Shown here piece by piece: positions 34,184 to 42,493 of a stretch of 64,000 bases of DNA. The stretch lies in the NCBI RefSeq assembly GCF_030403435.1, contig NZ_JAUEPH010000001.1:248001-312000 (forward strand), in the 5' to 3' direction. A program made the position numbers and the translations under genes. The notes beneath the pieces are model-generated. The model saw only the letters and a program-made list of their open reading frames with translations, was not told where the DNA came from and searched no databases. The stretch is from Algoriphagus sediminis. GTDB taxonomy: Bacteria; Bacteroidota; Bacteroidia; Cytophagales; Cyclobacteriaceae. Each line of letters starts with the position of its first letter. Position 1 is the first letter of the stretch.

Positions 34184-34867
34184 ATGATTAGATTATTACT
34201 TATGTTCGCCCTTGCGGGTTTTACCACTTTCCCGCTCGCCAGCAATGAACAAGTTTCTCTACCAACTGATCCTCTTGATCCAAGTAAGGAACTATACATT
34301 TCACTAAAAATGAATCATTCGAATATCCCGAATGAGGAGGTGTTCGGATTAGCATATACCGGTTGGGAAAAACTTCATGAGGAAATAGCCTCGCCAATTA
34401 TGACCATTATTGACTTTAGTCTTCCTTCTACAGAAAGAAGAATGTGGATCATTGACATGGAAAATGCTGAAATTTTACAGCATACAGTAGTTTCTCACGG
34501 AAGAAATTCAGGAGATCTTACCCCAAAAACATTTTCCAACAGACCTGAATCGTACAAAAGTAGCCTAGGGTTCTACATGACTGCGGAGACGTACTACGGA
34601 AAACATGGATATTCACTTAAGCTGGATGGGCTTGAGGAAGATTTCAATGACCAGGCAAGAAACCGTGCTATTGTAATTCACGGTTCGCAATATGCACGAG
34701 AAGAATTTGCTAGAAGAACTGGAAGATTGGGAAGAAGCCTGGGTTGCCCAGCGATACCAAAAGAAATTTCAAAGGAAGTAATCGACACGATTAAAGAGGG
34801 AAGTCTGATCTTTGCTTTTGCAGAAAACGAAGAGTATCTGAAAGGATCCCAAATTCTTAATTCCTGA
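34184..34867 (+). CDS. Exported L,D-transpeptidase-type protein (YkuD_2 family)
   Basis: The 227-residue protein has a signal peptide (about 1-19) and the murein L,D-transpeptidase catalytic fold of the YkuD_2 branch. Key residues are His166 (AIVIHGS) and Cys188 in GRSLGCPAIP, with the late RRTGRLGRSLGCPA segment as the signature. It may form 3-3 or lipoprotein cross-links in peptidoglycan or act as a carboxypeptidase. It ends with zero spacing against the convergent larger L,D-transpeptidase gene. Confidence 0.88.
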   Translation: MIRLLLMFALAGFTTFPLASNEQVSLPTDPLDPSKELYISLKMNHSNIPNEEVFGLAYTGWEKLHEEIASPIMTIIDFSLPSTERRMWIIDMENAEILQHTVVSHGRNSGDLTPKTFSNRPESYKSSLGFYMTAETYYGKHGYSLKLDGLEEDFNDQARNRAIVIHGSQYAREEFARRTGRLGRSLGCPAIPKEISKEVIDTIKEGSLIFAFAENEEYLKGSQILNS

Positions 34868-36478
34868 TTACTTTTTTAGCGCAGTTAAAAGTCTTTCGTC
34901 TCTTTCATAAATGTCAGGTCGAAAGTGTCCTTGTCCTTTCGAATCTGCCCAAAAGGTCAAATAAAGCAATACTACAGGTATTTTATTCTTAAGGTAGACA
35001 GTCTTTTCAGTGGATTGATGCATCGCTTCGTAGATTTTTTCATCCGTCCACTCAGGATCCTCTGAAAGTAAAACTTTAGCCAACTTATCAGGGTTTTCAA
35101 CCCTGATACAACCATGGCTCATTGCCCTTTCCTCCTTTTCAAAGAGGTATCTTGCTGGAGTATCATGGAGGTAAACACTGTGATTGTTCGGGAAAATAAA
35201 TTTAACCAGACCAAGTGAATTAGTTTCCCCTGGCTTCTGTCGAAGGCTATAGGGAAAGCTTTTTGATTTCCAATCCACGGCAGACACAGGAATAACCTTA
35301 CCTGATCTATCCACAATTTCCATATTCTTTTCCGCAATGTATCCTGGATCTTTCCTTGCCTTTGGTAAAATCTCATTATGCGTGATAGAATACGGTATGT
35401 TCCAATATGGGCTAAACACGATGTAACTCATATCAGCTGAGAAAATTGGGCTTTCATGAAATTTCTTACCGACTATCACTCTCTCTGTGAGCAAAGTGTC
35501 CAAGTCGTACAAAAAGTCTACCTGGTAATTCGCGATATTCACCAAAACGATGGGGCCATCTTTGACGGTGTCTGGAAGCCAGCGTAATCTTTCCATATTC
35601 ACCCTTGCTTGATCTACAAGGTCCATTGGAGAATAGTTTAATCTTTCCAAGGTCATCTTACCGATGATTCCGTCGGAATTCATACCATTTCTTTTTTGAA
35701 AATCCATGATGATTTTCATGTCAGTAGAGTCAAATAGTTCACCTTTGGAATCGTCATATTCCTCCAAACCCCAAAACGCTAATCTTCTCCGTATTTCAGG
35801 AACTACTTTATCCTTTTGTCCTACTTTCAAGGCACCTCTTACGGAGAGCTTCTTCCAATCGGCTGGAGCTTTATCTGCGAATTCATACAATCGTCGAATA
35901 ACCTTTTTCCCGTTTTCATACATCCGGAAGTCCGGGTCGATCCGGTCCAAAACAATTTTAGGATTTTGCCCCTCCTGAATTTCTCTGAGTAATTCGGAAT
36001 AATTGTACCTAGGAACCTTTCGTTGAATTTCCCAATCCTCGGTAAACTCTGAACGATCCACTTTACCCTCTTGCAGATCATGCGCCAACCGAAAAAATGA
36101 ATCGGTAAGTAAAAGCTCAAAATCCGCCATTCGGCCTTCTTGAAGATTAACTTCCTGAGCAAAAAGGGAAAGTTGGGTAAAATGATAATCTTCTGGAAAA
36201 AGCCCATCATATTTTATTTCCTCAAGGGCTTTTAAATATTCTCTCACTGAAGTATTCAATTTCCCCCCGCTAAACCATACTGGTTGAAAATTATCCTCGG
36301 TATAAAATCGATGAATATCACTATTGTATTCCAGACTTAAAGAGCCTATCCGAAATGATTCCCCGGGAAGGTTGTTTTCCAATTTCCTCCGAACCAATTC
36401 ACCTACCTCAGTTTGACCGAAGGAAACCAAGGTTGAAAAAAACAGCAGAACCGAAATGACGGATGTAATCTTGCTCAT
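34868..36478 (-). CDS. Large L,D-transpeptidase (YcbB/LdtD-like)
   Basis: The 536-residue protein has a signal peptide (MSKITSVISVLLFFSTLVSFGQ). An N-terminal scaffold of the YcbB type follows (about 30-200), then a peptidoglycan-binding helical domain (about 235-285, KNGMNSDGIIGKMTLERLN-like). The catalytic YkuD domain (about 305-490) has the nucleophile in RAMSHGCIRVENP. YcbB-class enzymes make 3-3 peptide crosslinks. It is the last gene of an operon behind kdsA, 16 bp away, so outer-membrane sugar synthesis and wall crosslinking may be co-expressed. Confidence 0.93.
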   Translation of the reverse strand: MSKITSVISVLLFFSTLVSFGQTEVGELVRRKLENNLPGESFRIGSLSLEYNSDIHRFYTEDNFQPVWFSGGKLNTSVREYLKALEEIKYDGLFPEDYHFTQLSLFAQEVNLQEGRMADFELLLTDSFFRLAHDLQEGKVDRSEFTEDWEIQRKVPRYNYSELLREIQEGQNPKIVLDRIDPDFRMYENGKKVIRRLYEFADKAPADWKKLSVRGALKVGQKDKVVPEIRRRLAFWGLEEYDDSKGELFDSTDMKIIMDFQKRNGMNSDGIIGKMTLERLNYSPMDLVDQARVNMERLRWLPDTVKDGPIVLVNIANYQVDFLYDLDTLLTERVIVGKKFHESPIFSADMSYIVFSPYWNIPYSITHNEILPKARKDPGYIAEKNMEIVDRSGKVIPVSAVDWKSKSFPYSLRQKPGETNSLGLVKFIFPNNHSVYLHDTPARYLFEKEERAMSHGCIRVENPDKLAKVLLSEDPEWTDEKIYEAMHQSTEKTVYLKNKIPVVLLYLTFWADSKGQGHFRPDIYERDERLLTALKK

Positions 36479-36494
36479 AACAATCTAATAAACT

Positions 36495-37340
36495 CTAAAC
36501 CTGAATGTCTTGATATTTCCGGCCTAGGCTCCATGACTCTTTTAGCATTTCTAAAAAGTCCCCCATTCTGTCTAAAGGAATGAGATTAGGTCCATCACTT
36601 AAAGCCTTAGAAGGGTTCGGGTGAGTTTCTATGAAAAACCCGTCAATTCCTGTTGCGGCCGCAGCCCTGGCAAGGTATGGCGCAAAGAACCTTTGTCCAC
36701 CACTTGTGCCACCCTGTCCGCCGGGTTGCTGAACAGAATGCGTTATATCAAAAACCACTGGAGCAAACTGCCTCATGGTGGGTAAACTCCTCATGTCCAC
36801 CACCAGATTATGATACCCAAGCGAATACCCTCTTTCGGTTAGGCAAACATTATCATTTCCTTCGGCCCGCACTTTTTTAACTGCATACTGCATGTCTTCG
36901 GGAGCCATAAATTGGCCTCTTTTTATTTTTACGGATTTTCCTGTTTTGGCTGCAGCCAAAATCAAATCAGTCTGCCTACATAAAAAAGCGGGGATTTGGA
37001 GTACGTCTACCACCGCCCCTACTTCTTCTGCTTGATAACTCTCGTGAATATCTGTGACCAAAGGGACAGACAGTTCCTTCCCAACCTGCTCCAAAACCTG
37101 AAGAGATTTATTCATGCCTATACTTCTGAAAGAACCTGAAGAGGTCCTGTTGGCCTTGTCAAAAGACGCTTTAAATACATAATCAAATCCGTGCTCCGCT
37201 GCCCAGGCTTTTACCTTCGACCCAATTTCTAGGCAAATATCCAAGCTTTCCACTGCACAAGGTCCTGCAAAGAGAACTGGCCTTTCACCACCCAAAGTGA
37301 TTTGATCATTAATTTTCATTACATGTCCTGAAGTCTTCAT
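36495..37340 (-). CDS. kdsA: 3-deoxy-8-phosphooctulonate synthase
   Basis: Condenses arabinose-5-phosphate and PEP to Kdo-8-phosphate for lipid A/LPS. Motifs: LFAGPCAVES, FKASFDKANRTSSGSFRS, KIKRGQFMAPEDM, CLTERGYSLGYHNLVVDMR and the zinc-free-looking DITHSVQQPGG. ATG 37340 overlaps the kdsC stop as ATGA, supporting this start although Met8 is also possible. A member of the GNAT-nitrilase/kdsC/kdsA/ldt operon. Confidence 0.97.
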   Translation of the reverse strand: MKTSGHVMKINDQITLGGERPVLFAGPCAVESLDICLEIGSKVKAWAAEHGFDYVFKASFDKANRTSSGSFRSIGMNKSLQVLEQVGKELSVPLVTDIHESYQAEEVGAVVDVLQIPAFLCRQTDLILAAAKTGKSVKIKRGQFMAPEDMQYAVKKVRAEGNDNVCLTERGYSLGYHNLVVDMRSLPTMRQFAPVVFDITHSVQQPGGQGGTSGGQRFFAPYLARAAAATGIDGFFIETHPNPSKALSDGPNLIPLDRMGDFLEMLKESWSLGRKYQDIQV

Positions 37341-37912
37341 GTTTTGTTTTTTGTGTATGAATCATAAATGTCCACCAGCTTTTCCTGTGCAAAAAGAATA
37401 ATGTCTACCACCTCTCTGAATACACCTTGCCCACCGCTAGCTTTTGTGATGTAATGTACCCTTGGTTTGATATATTCTATGGCGTCCGCAGGAGCAACAG
37501 CCAATCCTACTTTCATAAGTATGGGCAGATCAATTAGATCATCTCCTATATAGGCCACTTCTTCTGGTTTGAGCATTAAGGTATCCAAAACATCCTCCAA
37601 CCTTTTCCCCTTATCCTTGACTCCATGATAATGAAAATCAAAATTAAGCTCCTCACAACGTCTTTCTACTACCTTTGATGCTCTTCCCGTTATGGCTCCC
37701 ACGAGAACTTTGTTCTGCCGAACATGCTTCACTCCCAGTCCATCCTTCACATTAAATTTCTTGATTTCCATTCCGGAGTTATCATAAATGATACCACCAT
37801 CAGTCATCACACCATCTATGTCAGTAATGATTAGTCGGATGTTTTTAGCAGCCTCAATGATATCCGTGGGAATATCGGACATTATCTGAGCGATTAGTTC
37901 TTTTGTTTCCAT
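37337..37912 (-). CDS. kdsC: 3-deoxy-8-phosphooctulonate phosphatase (HAD)
   Basis: Removes the phosphate from Kdo-8-phosphate. It is a small HAD without cap: DIDGVMTDGG (Asp31/Asp33), ITGRASKVVE, and YIGDDLIDLPILMKVG as motifs I, II and IV. Length 191 includes a 20-residue N-terminal stretch that overlaps the preceding gene by 19 bp. Linkage to kdsA confirms the role over other KdsC-like phosphatases. Confidence 0.95.
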   Translation of the reverse strand: METKELIAQIMSDIPTDIIEAAKNIRLIITDIDGVMTDGGIIYDNSGMEIKKFNVKDGLGVKHVRQNKVLVGAITGRASKVVERRCEELNFDFHYHGVKDKGKRLEDVLDTLMLKPEEVAYIGDDLIDLPILMKVGLAVAPADAIEYIKPRVHYITKASGGQGVFREVVDIILFAQEKLVDIYDSYTKNKT

Positions 37913-39432
37913 TGTATCGAATATAAGTCTAATCTTCTTTGCTCAAGATTTCTCACACTACCTGCCTTTCGCTGTTTGGTTAAAAGTGAAAGATCCACAT
38001 CGGCTACAATTGTGGTTTCAAAATTTTCTGATGCCTGGGCCACTACTGCATCATGAGGAAATGAAAAGTCTGAAGGGGAATAAATGGCGGCCTTTGAAAA
38101 CTGAATATCCATGTTTTCTACCTTAGGAAGATTTCCCACCGAGCCTGTTATCGCAACGTAACATTCGTTCTCTATAGCTCTTGATTTCGCACAAGTATCC
38201 ACTCGTAGGAAGGCATTTTTGGTATCTGTCCAAAAAGGAACAAAGAGGATATCCATCTCCTGTTCTGCGAGAATTCGTCCGAGCTCAGGAAATTCCACAT
38301 CATAGCAAATGAGAATTCCTATCCTTCCACTATCCGTGTCGAAGACTTTAATTCCATTCCCTCCTTGTAACCCCCAATAAGCAGCCTCATCAGGTGTCAC
38401 GTGGAGTTTATACTGCTTGGAATTTGTACCATCTCGACGACAGAGGTAACTGACATTCAGCAATTTCTTGCCATCATATTCTGGCATAGACCCGGCAATG
38501 ATATTTACGTTATATGAAACTGCCAACTCACTCATTCTGGAAACTATCTCTTCGGAATATTCCGCGAGATGTCGAATAGCTTCTGAGGCATCTAAATGAT
38601 TGAACTCTGCGAGAAGTGGGGCATTGAAAAATTCCGGAAGTAAACAGAAATCAGATTTATAACCGGAAACTGTATCTACGAAGAATTCCACTTGCTGCAT
38701 TAGATCATCAACATTCGAAAAACGCCGCATTTTCCACTGCACCAGACCAAGACGAACAATTGACTTATTGCCTATGAGCTTTTCATCCTTTTCGTAATAA
38801 ATATTAATCCACTCGAGAAGAGTAGCATAGGCCCTGGAATCCGTATCCAATGGTAAGTACTTCGTTATTACCTTTCTAACGTGGAACTCATTAGCCAGCT
38901 GAAAAGACAAGACTGGATCAAAAATCTCTTTATTCTTTACCTGGTCGATATACTTCCGAGGGCTCAGCGTCTTGGCATATTTTGCATATCCTGGAATTCT
39001 GCCGCCTGCTATGATGGAGCGTAGATTTAGGTTTTCACAGAGTTCCTTTCGGGCATCGTATAACCTTCGCCCTATTCGCATCCCCCTATATTCCTTATCT
39101 ACAAAAATATCAGTACCGTAAAGGGTATCGCCTTCATCATCATGGGTATCAAACTTTCCATACCCTGTGATTTGATCATAGTTATGATTATCTCCAAATC
39201 TGTCGTAATCAACTATAATCGATAAGGCTCCTGCCACTACTTTTCCGTTGTCCTCTATACAAATCTGCCCTTCTGGAAATACTCTTAGCTGGTTTCTAAA
39301 CTCGGCTTTGGTCCAAACCCCATCTTCCGACTTATAAATAGTAGACATGATTTTAGCCACATCATTGTAGTCGGATAGTTTCAAATTCCGAAGCTTGAGC
39401 CGATGCTCAATCTCCTCCCATTGTTTACTCAT
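37894..39432 (-). CDS. Bifunctional GNAT acetyltransferase / carbon-nitrogen hydrolase
   Basis: A two-domain fusion: an N-terminal GNAT fold (about 14-200, with IFVDKEYRGMRIGRRLYDA as acetyl-CoA loop) and a nitrilase-superfamily domain (about 227-510) with the full triad Glu269 (LLPEFF), Lys344 (YKLHV) and Cys378 (LICYDVEFPE), numbered from the upstream in-frame TTG at 39438. The fusion is a known conserved family of unknown substrate. A TTG two codons upstream of ATG 39432 overlaps a -7-like box, so the ATG is preferred. It heads the operon that runs through kdsC and kdsA. Confidence 0.92.
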   Translation of the reverse strand: MSKQWEEIEHRLKLRNLKLSDYNDVAKIMSTIYKSEDGVWTKAEFRNQLRVFPEGQICIEDNGKVVAGALSIIVDYDRFGDNHNYDQITGYGKFDTHDDEGDTLYGTDIFVDKEYRGMRIGRRLYDARKELCENLNLRSIIAGGRIPGYAKYAKTLSPRKYIDQVKNKEIFDPVLSFQLANEFHVRKVITKYLPLDTDSRAYATLLEWINIYYEKDEKLIGNKSIVRLGLVQWKMRRFSNVDDLMQQVEFFVDTVSGYKSDFCLLPEFFNAPLLAEFNHLDASEAIRHLAEYSEEIVSRMSELAVSYNVNIIAGSMPEYDGKKLLNVSYLCRRDGTNSKQYKLHVTPDEAAYWGLQGGNGIKVFDTDSGRIGILICYDVEFPELGRILAEQEMDILFVPFWTDTKNAFLRVDTCAKSRAIENECYVAITGSVGNLPKVENMDIQFSKAAIYSPSDFSFPHDAVVAQASENFETTIVADVDLSLLTKQRKAGSVRNLEQRRLDLYSIQWKQKN

Positions 39433-39435
39433 ACT

Positions 39436-39443
39436 CAAATTTA
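39436..39443 (-). promoter_or_regulatory. Candidate -7 box TAAATTTG abutting the GNAT-nitrilase gene
   Basis: Exact TAnnTTTG on the minus strand ending 3 bp before ATG 39432, implying an almost leaderless transcript. No TTTG stands at the -33 position. Confidence 0.4.
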
Positions 39444-39523
39444 GATTAATTCATGAAATTAACCTCTGACAATTTTCAAAGTACCATTTTTAGTCCCTGC
39501 TTAACAAAAGCAAGAATTTTAAA

Positions 39524-39531
39524 TACTTTTG
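39524..39531 (+). promoter_or_regulatory. Candidate -7 box TACTTTTG of the MscS gene
   Basis: Exact TAnnTTTG match. It covers an in-frame TTG at 39529, which therefore cannot be the translation start; the leader to ATG 39559 would be about 22 nt. Confidence 0.5.
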
Positions 39532-39558
39532 AAAATAGAAGGTGGTAATTTGAAAAAT

Positions 39559-40461
39559 ATGCAAGACAATCTCATAGAAGCAGTACAAAAACCCGCTGAA
39601 GATGTATTGGGTTGGTTAAAGGAAGTTTTAGACTACAGCATGTTTCATCTTGGTGAGACAGAACTCACCATAGGATTGGTACTTACCCTTCTAATCTCAT
39701 TTGTTGCGCTTTTTGTTATATCAGAATGGATTCGTAAGCTATTAGTCAATAAAATTCTAAAAAAGTACCAGTTAGAGGCGGGTACCAGGCTGACGATAGG
39801 TACCGTGGTCAAATACATCCTGATTTTAGGAGGTGTATTTTCCATTCTTCAAACTAATGGCATTGATCTAAGTGCCTTCGGAATTCTGGCAGGTGCCATA
39901 GGTGTAGGTATTGGTTTTGGTTTACAAAACATCACAAACAACTTCATCAGCGGCCTGATCATCCTTTTTGAGCAGCCTATTAAAATAGGTGACAGAATAG
40001 AAGTAGGTGACGTATCAGGAGATGTGATAAAAATCTCAGCCCGATCTACCATGATCGTGACAAATGATAACATTAGCATCATTGTACCAAACTCTCAATT
40101 TATTGATAGCCAGGTTATTAACTGGTCACACAATGATCGGAACATTCGTTTTAGATTCCCTGTAGGTGTATCTTATAAGGAGAATCCCGATCATGTTAGA
40201 AAGGTTCTCTTAGAAGTAGCCGATAAGAATAAAGGAGTCCTTCAAACACCTAAGGCCGATGTGATTTTCGAAGAATACGGAGATAGCAGTCTGAAATTCA
40301 TTTTGATGGTTTGGACCTCAGACTACATCGATAAACCAAAAATTTTACAGAGCCAGCTGTACTTTGAGATTTTCAGGAGATTTGCCGAAGAAGGGATAGA
40401 AATTCCTTATCCTCAGCGAGATCTGCATTTGAAATCAGGATTTGAAAAATGGGATAAATAG
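39559..40461 (+). CDS. Mechanosensitive channel, MscS family
   Basis: A 300-residue MscS-type channel: hydrophobic helices at roughly 35-55, 75-95 and the pore helix (AFGILAGAIGVGIGFGLQNITNNFISGLIILFE), followed by the beta domain (GDRIEVGDVSGDVIKISARSTMIVTNDN) and C-terminal vestibule. It gates to release solutes on hypo-osmotic shock. ATG 39559 is chosen over the TTG at 39529, which lies in the promoter box. The following barrel gene is 55 bp downstream. Confidence 0.94.
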   Translation: MQDNLIEAVQKPAEDVLGWLKEVLDYSMFHLGETELTIGLVLTLLISFVALFVISEWIRKLLVNKILKKYQLEAGTRLTIGTVVKYILILGGVFSILQTNGIDLSAFGILAGAIGVGIGFGLQNITNNFISGLIILFEQPIKIGDRIEVGDVSGDVIKISARSTMIVTNDNISIIVPNSQFIDSQVINWSHNDRNIRFRFPVGVSYKENPDHVRKVLLEVADKNKGVLQTPKADVIFEEYGDSSLKFILMVWTSDYIDKPKILQSQLYFEIFRRFAEEGIEIPYPQRDLHLKSGFEKWDK

Positions 40462-40494
40462 GCTATTTTTCCACATATTATTAAAATATCAGGA

Positions 40495-40510
40495 GTTCAC
40501 CTCTGTGAAC
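40495..40510 (+). promoter_or_regulatory. Short hairpin upstream of the 40517 barrel gene
   Basis: GTTCAC-CTCT-GTGAAC is a perfect 6-bp stem with a 4-nt loop ending 6 bp before the ATG at 40517. It could hide the ribosome-binding region in the mRNA or be an operator half; either is speculative. Confidence 0.3.
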
Positions 40511-40516
40511 CTCAGC

Positions 40517-41440
40517 ATGAAAAAGCTTCTTTTCCTTATTTTATTCTTTTCCTCAATTTCAGCTTACTCGCAGAGTTTCTATAGGTTTCGTTACGTTGAA
40601 CCCTGGTCTATTTCTGTTAGTGCAGGTCCAACTCAGTATTTTGGTGAGCTCTATTCTTTTTGGAAATATCAGGAAGGAATCCAACCAGACTGGAATGCTA
40701 ACATGGCTTTCAGCTATACCTTTGGGACGAATCTGCGGGCAAAAGGAAATTTTTCTTATATAAAAATGTCAGGTCAGGATCCACCTGCAGATCCAAGAAG
40801 TAATCGTGAACCTCGAGATTTACATTTTAGAGCAACTAACTGGGAGATAAATGGCACCATAGAATATTACTTCAAACCAGTGAAGGTGAATAATATAACA
40901 AGGGAACTATGGAATTTTTACATTTTCGCAGGTTTAGGAATGTCCACTAATAATCCTGAGACCCGTCTCAGGGACGAATGGGTAGATCTGAGACCTTACC
41001 AACTTGAGAATAATCCATACGAAAAATACATTGTCGTCATCCCTACTGGTGCAGGCTTTAAGTACAAGTTAAATGTTTACATGGATCTAACCTTGGAAGC
41101 TAGCTACCGCTGGACCTTTACAGATTACATGGATGATATTTCAGCATACAATATCAGTGAGTTTTATCTGGATTTGGTGGAAGATTATGTTTCTGGAGAG
41201 AATCCGGATCGGCTTCGATTAGCAGTTAGAAACCCAAGATTCATTGATGAATTTGGGGAACCTGATGTCGATAAAATTCTTCAAAATGGAGGTAGAATCC
41301 GAAGAGGCTCAGGTTTGGATGAAAGATTTGATGGCTACCTGACAGTAAACCTTGGAGTAGAAATATACTTCCCAAGAGACATTTGGGACAATTTCATTTT
41401 CCGAAATAGAGTGAACGAGAAGGCCTTCCGATTCTGGTAA
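40517..41440 (+). CDS. Outer-membrane barrel protein (PorG/DUF6089-like)
   Basis: ATG 40517 gives a signal peptide (MKKLLFLILFFSSISAYSQ); an upstream in-frame ATG at 40442 would place 25 polar residues before it and is rejected. The mature part has PWSISVSAGPTQYFGELYSFWKYQEG near the start and RATNWEINGTIEYYFKP, LWNFYIFAGLGMSTNNPETRL and a final GYLTVNLGVEIYFPRD strand. The layout resembles PorG-type T9SS barrel proteins and the DUF6089 group, but no other T9SS gene is near, so the assignment to that machinery is uncertain. Confidence 0.72.
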   Translation: MKKLLFLILFFSSISAYSQSFYRFRYVEPWSISVSAGPTQYFGELYSFWKYQEGIQPDWNANMAFSYTFGTNLRAKGNFSYIKMSGQDPPADPRSNREPRDLHFRATNWEINGTIEYYFKPVKVNNITRELWNFYIFAGLGMSTNNPETRLRDEWVDLRPYQLENNPYEKYIVVIPTGAGFKYKLNVYMDLTLEASYRWTFTDYMDDISAYNISEFYLDLVEDYVSGENPDRLRLAVRNPRFIDEFGEPDVDKILQNGGRIRRGSGLDERFDGYLTVNLGVEIYFPRDIWDNFIFRNRVNEKAFRFW

Positions 41441-41443
41441 TAA

Positions 41444-41911
41444 TTAAAGTAAAGCCATTTCCATTTTTACATCACAGCGGCAATATTTGCCTTCTTCAGG
41501 AATTACATTCCTAAATCCCAATTTTTCATAAAGCCTTAAGGCAGTGCCAAGTTTAGAGTTGCTGTAAAGGATGAGCTTTTTTCCACCCATTTCTTTCGCT
41601 TTTTGGATGATTGCTTCTCCCAGGGCCCTTCCAATCCCTAATCCTTGGGCTTCTGGCCTCACTCCCATCTTGATCATTTCAAAAGTCTCATGATCCACTT
41701 TCGATAGAGCAACGGTTCCAACTATTTTTTCATTGTGCTTAGCAAAAATGATTGATCCTCCTTTTTTGATAATGACATTTTCCGGATCATCAAATTGGGC
41801 TTGATCAACCGGTTCAACCGAAAAAAAACCTTCTACCCAGGGTAAGTTGATTTCTTCAAAATGCTTTTGTAATTCTCTTGAGTATGGAAGAATTTCGAAA
41901 GTCTGCTGCAT
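41444..41911 (-). CDS. GNAT-family N-acetyltransferase
   Basis: A 155-residue single-domain acetyltransferase. Acetyl-CoA-binding motif A is RPEAQGLGIGRALGEAII (about 87-104), followed by LYSNSKLGTALRLYEKLGFR, typical of motif B. The substrate is unknown. It is convergent with the barrel gene (3-bp gap) and divergent from the exported RidA gene. Confidence 0.9.
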   Translation of the reverse strand: MQQTFEILPYSRELQKHFEEINLPWVEGFFSVEPVDQAQFDDPENVIIKKGGSIIFAKHNEKIVGTVALSKVDHETFEMIKMGVRPEAQGLGIGRALGEAIIQKAKEMGGKKLILYSNSKLGTALRLYEKLGFRNVIPEEGKYCRCDVKMEMALL

Positions 41912-41979
41912 GATCTCAAAGTTTGGTCCTCAAATTAACCAGAAAATCTTAGCTTAGAACTGAATTATATCTCATCCTA

Positions 41980-42492
41980 ATGAAATACTTACGACTTTAC
42001 TTTCTCTTTGCGTTAATCTTTTCTTCCACACTCGTTTCACATGCACAAACTCCTGAAGACAGAATAAAGGAATTGGGCTTGAATCTTCCAGAAGTTGGAG
42101 AGCCCATGGGTACTTATGTGAAATGGCGACAAGTCGGGAACGTGATTTATCTTGCCGGAAATGGACCAGATGTCTTTGGCAAAGTCGGAAGTGATCTCAC
42201 GTTGGAAGAAGGATATCAAGCTGCCAGAGAGACTGGGGTAGAAATTTTGGCCGTGCTTAAGGCCGCTTGTGGCGGAGACTTGAACAGAATTAAGCAATTC
42301 GTGAAAGTATTGGGAATGGTAAATTCAGCACCCGATTTCACCGATCACCCGAAAGTTATCAATGGATTCTCTGACCTGATGGTTGAAGTTTTTGGTGATG
42401 ATGGAAAACATGCTAGGTCCGCCGTAGGTGTAGCCGCCTTACCAAATAATATCGCTGTGGAAATAGAAGTTATTGTTGAGTTAAAAGAATAA
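41980..42492 (+). CDS. RidA-family protein with signal peptide
   Basis: After a signal peptide (MKYLRLYFLFALIFSSTLVSHAQ) comes a RidA/YjgF fold of about 145 residues. It has YVKWRQVGNVIYLAGNGPD, a conserved LTLEEGYQAARETGVEILAVLKAACGGDL and GKHARSAVGVAALPNNIAVEIEVIVEL. Cytoplasmic RidA deaminates reactive enamines; an exported copy must act elsewhere. The residue pattern fits one of the non-archetypal RidA subgroups. It is directly followed (1 bp) by a barrel protein gene and is likely cotranscribed with it. Confidence 0.88.
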   Translation: MKYLRLYFLFALIFSSTLVSHAQTPEDRIKELGLNLPEVGEPMGTYVKWRQVGNVIYLAGNGPDVFGKVGSDLTLEEGYQAARETGVEILAVLKAACGGDLNRIKQFVKVLGMVNSAPDFTDHPKVINGFSDLMVEVFGDDGKHARSAVGVAALPNNIAVEIEVIVELKE

Positions 42493-42493
42493 G

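Noticed and set aside
40495-40510. GTTCAC-CTCT-GTGAAC as a terminator of the MscS gene
   Set aside because: No T tract follows on the plus strand and the repeat touches the next gene's start, so it is listed only as a possible leader hairpin.
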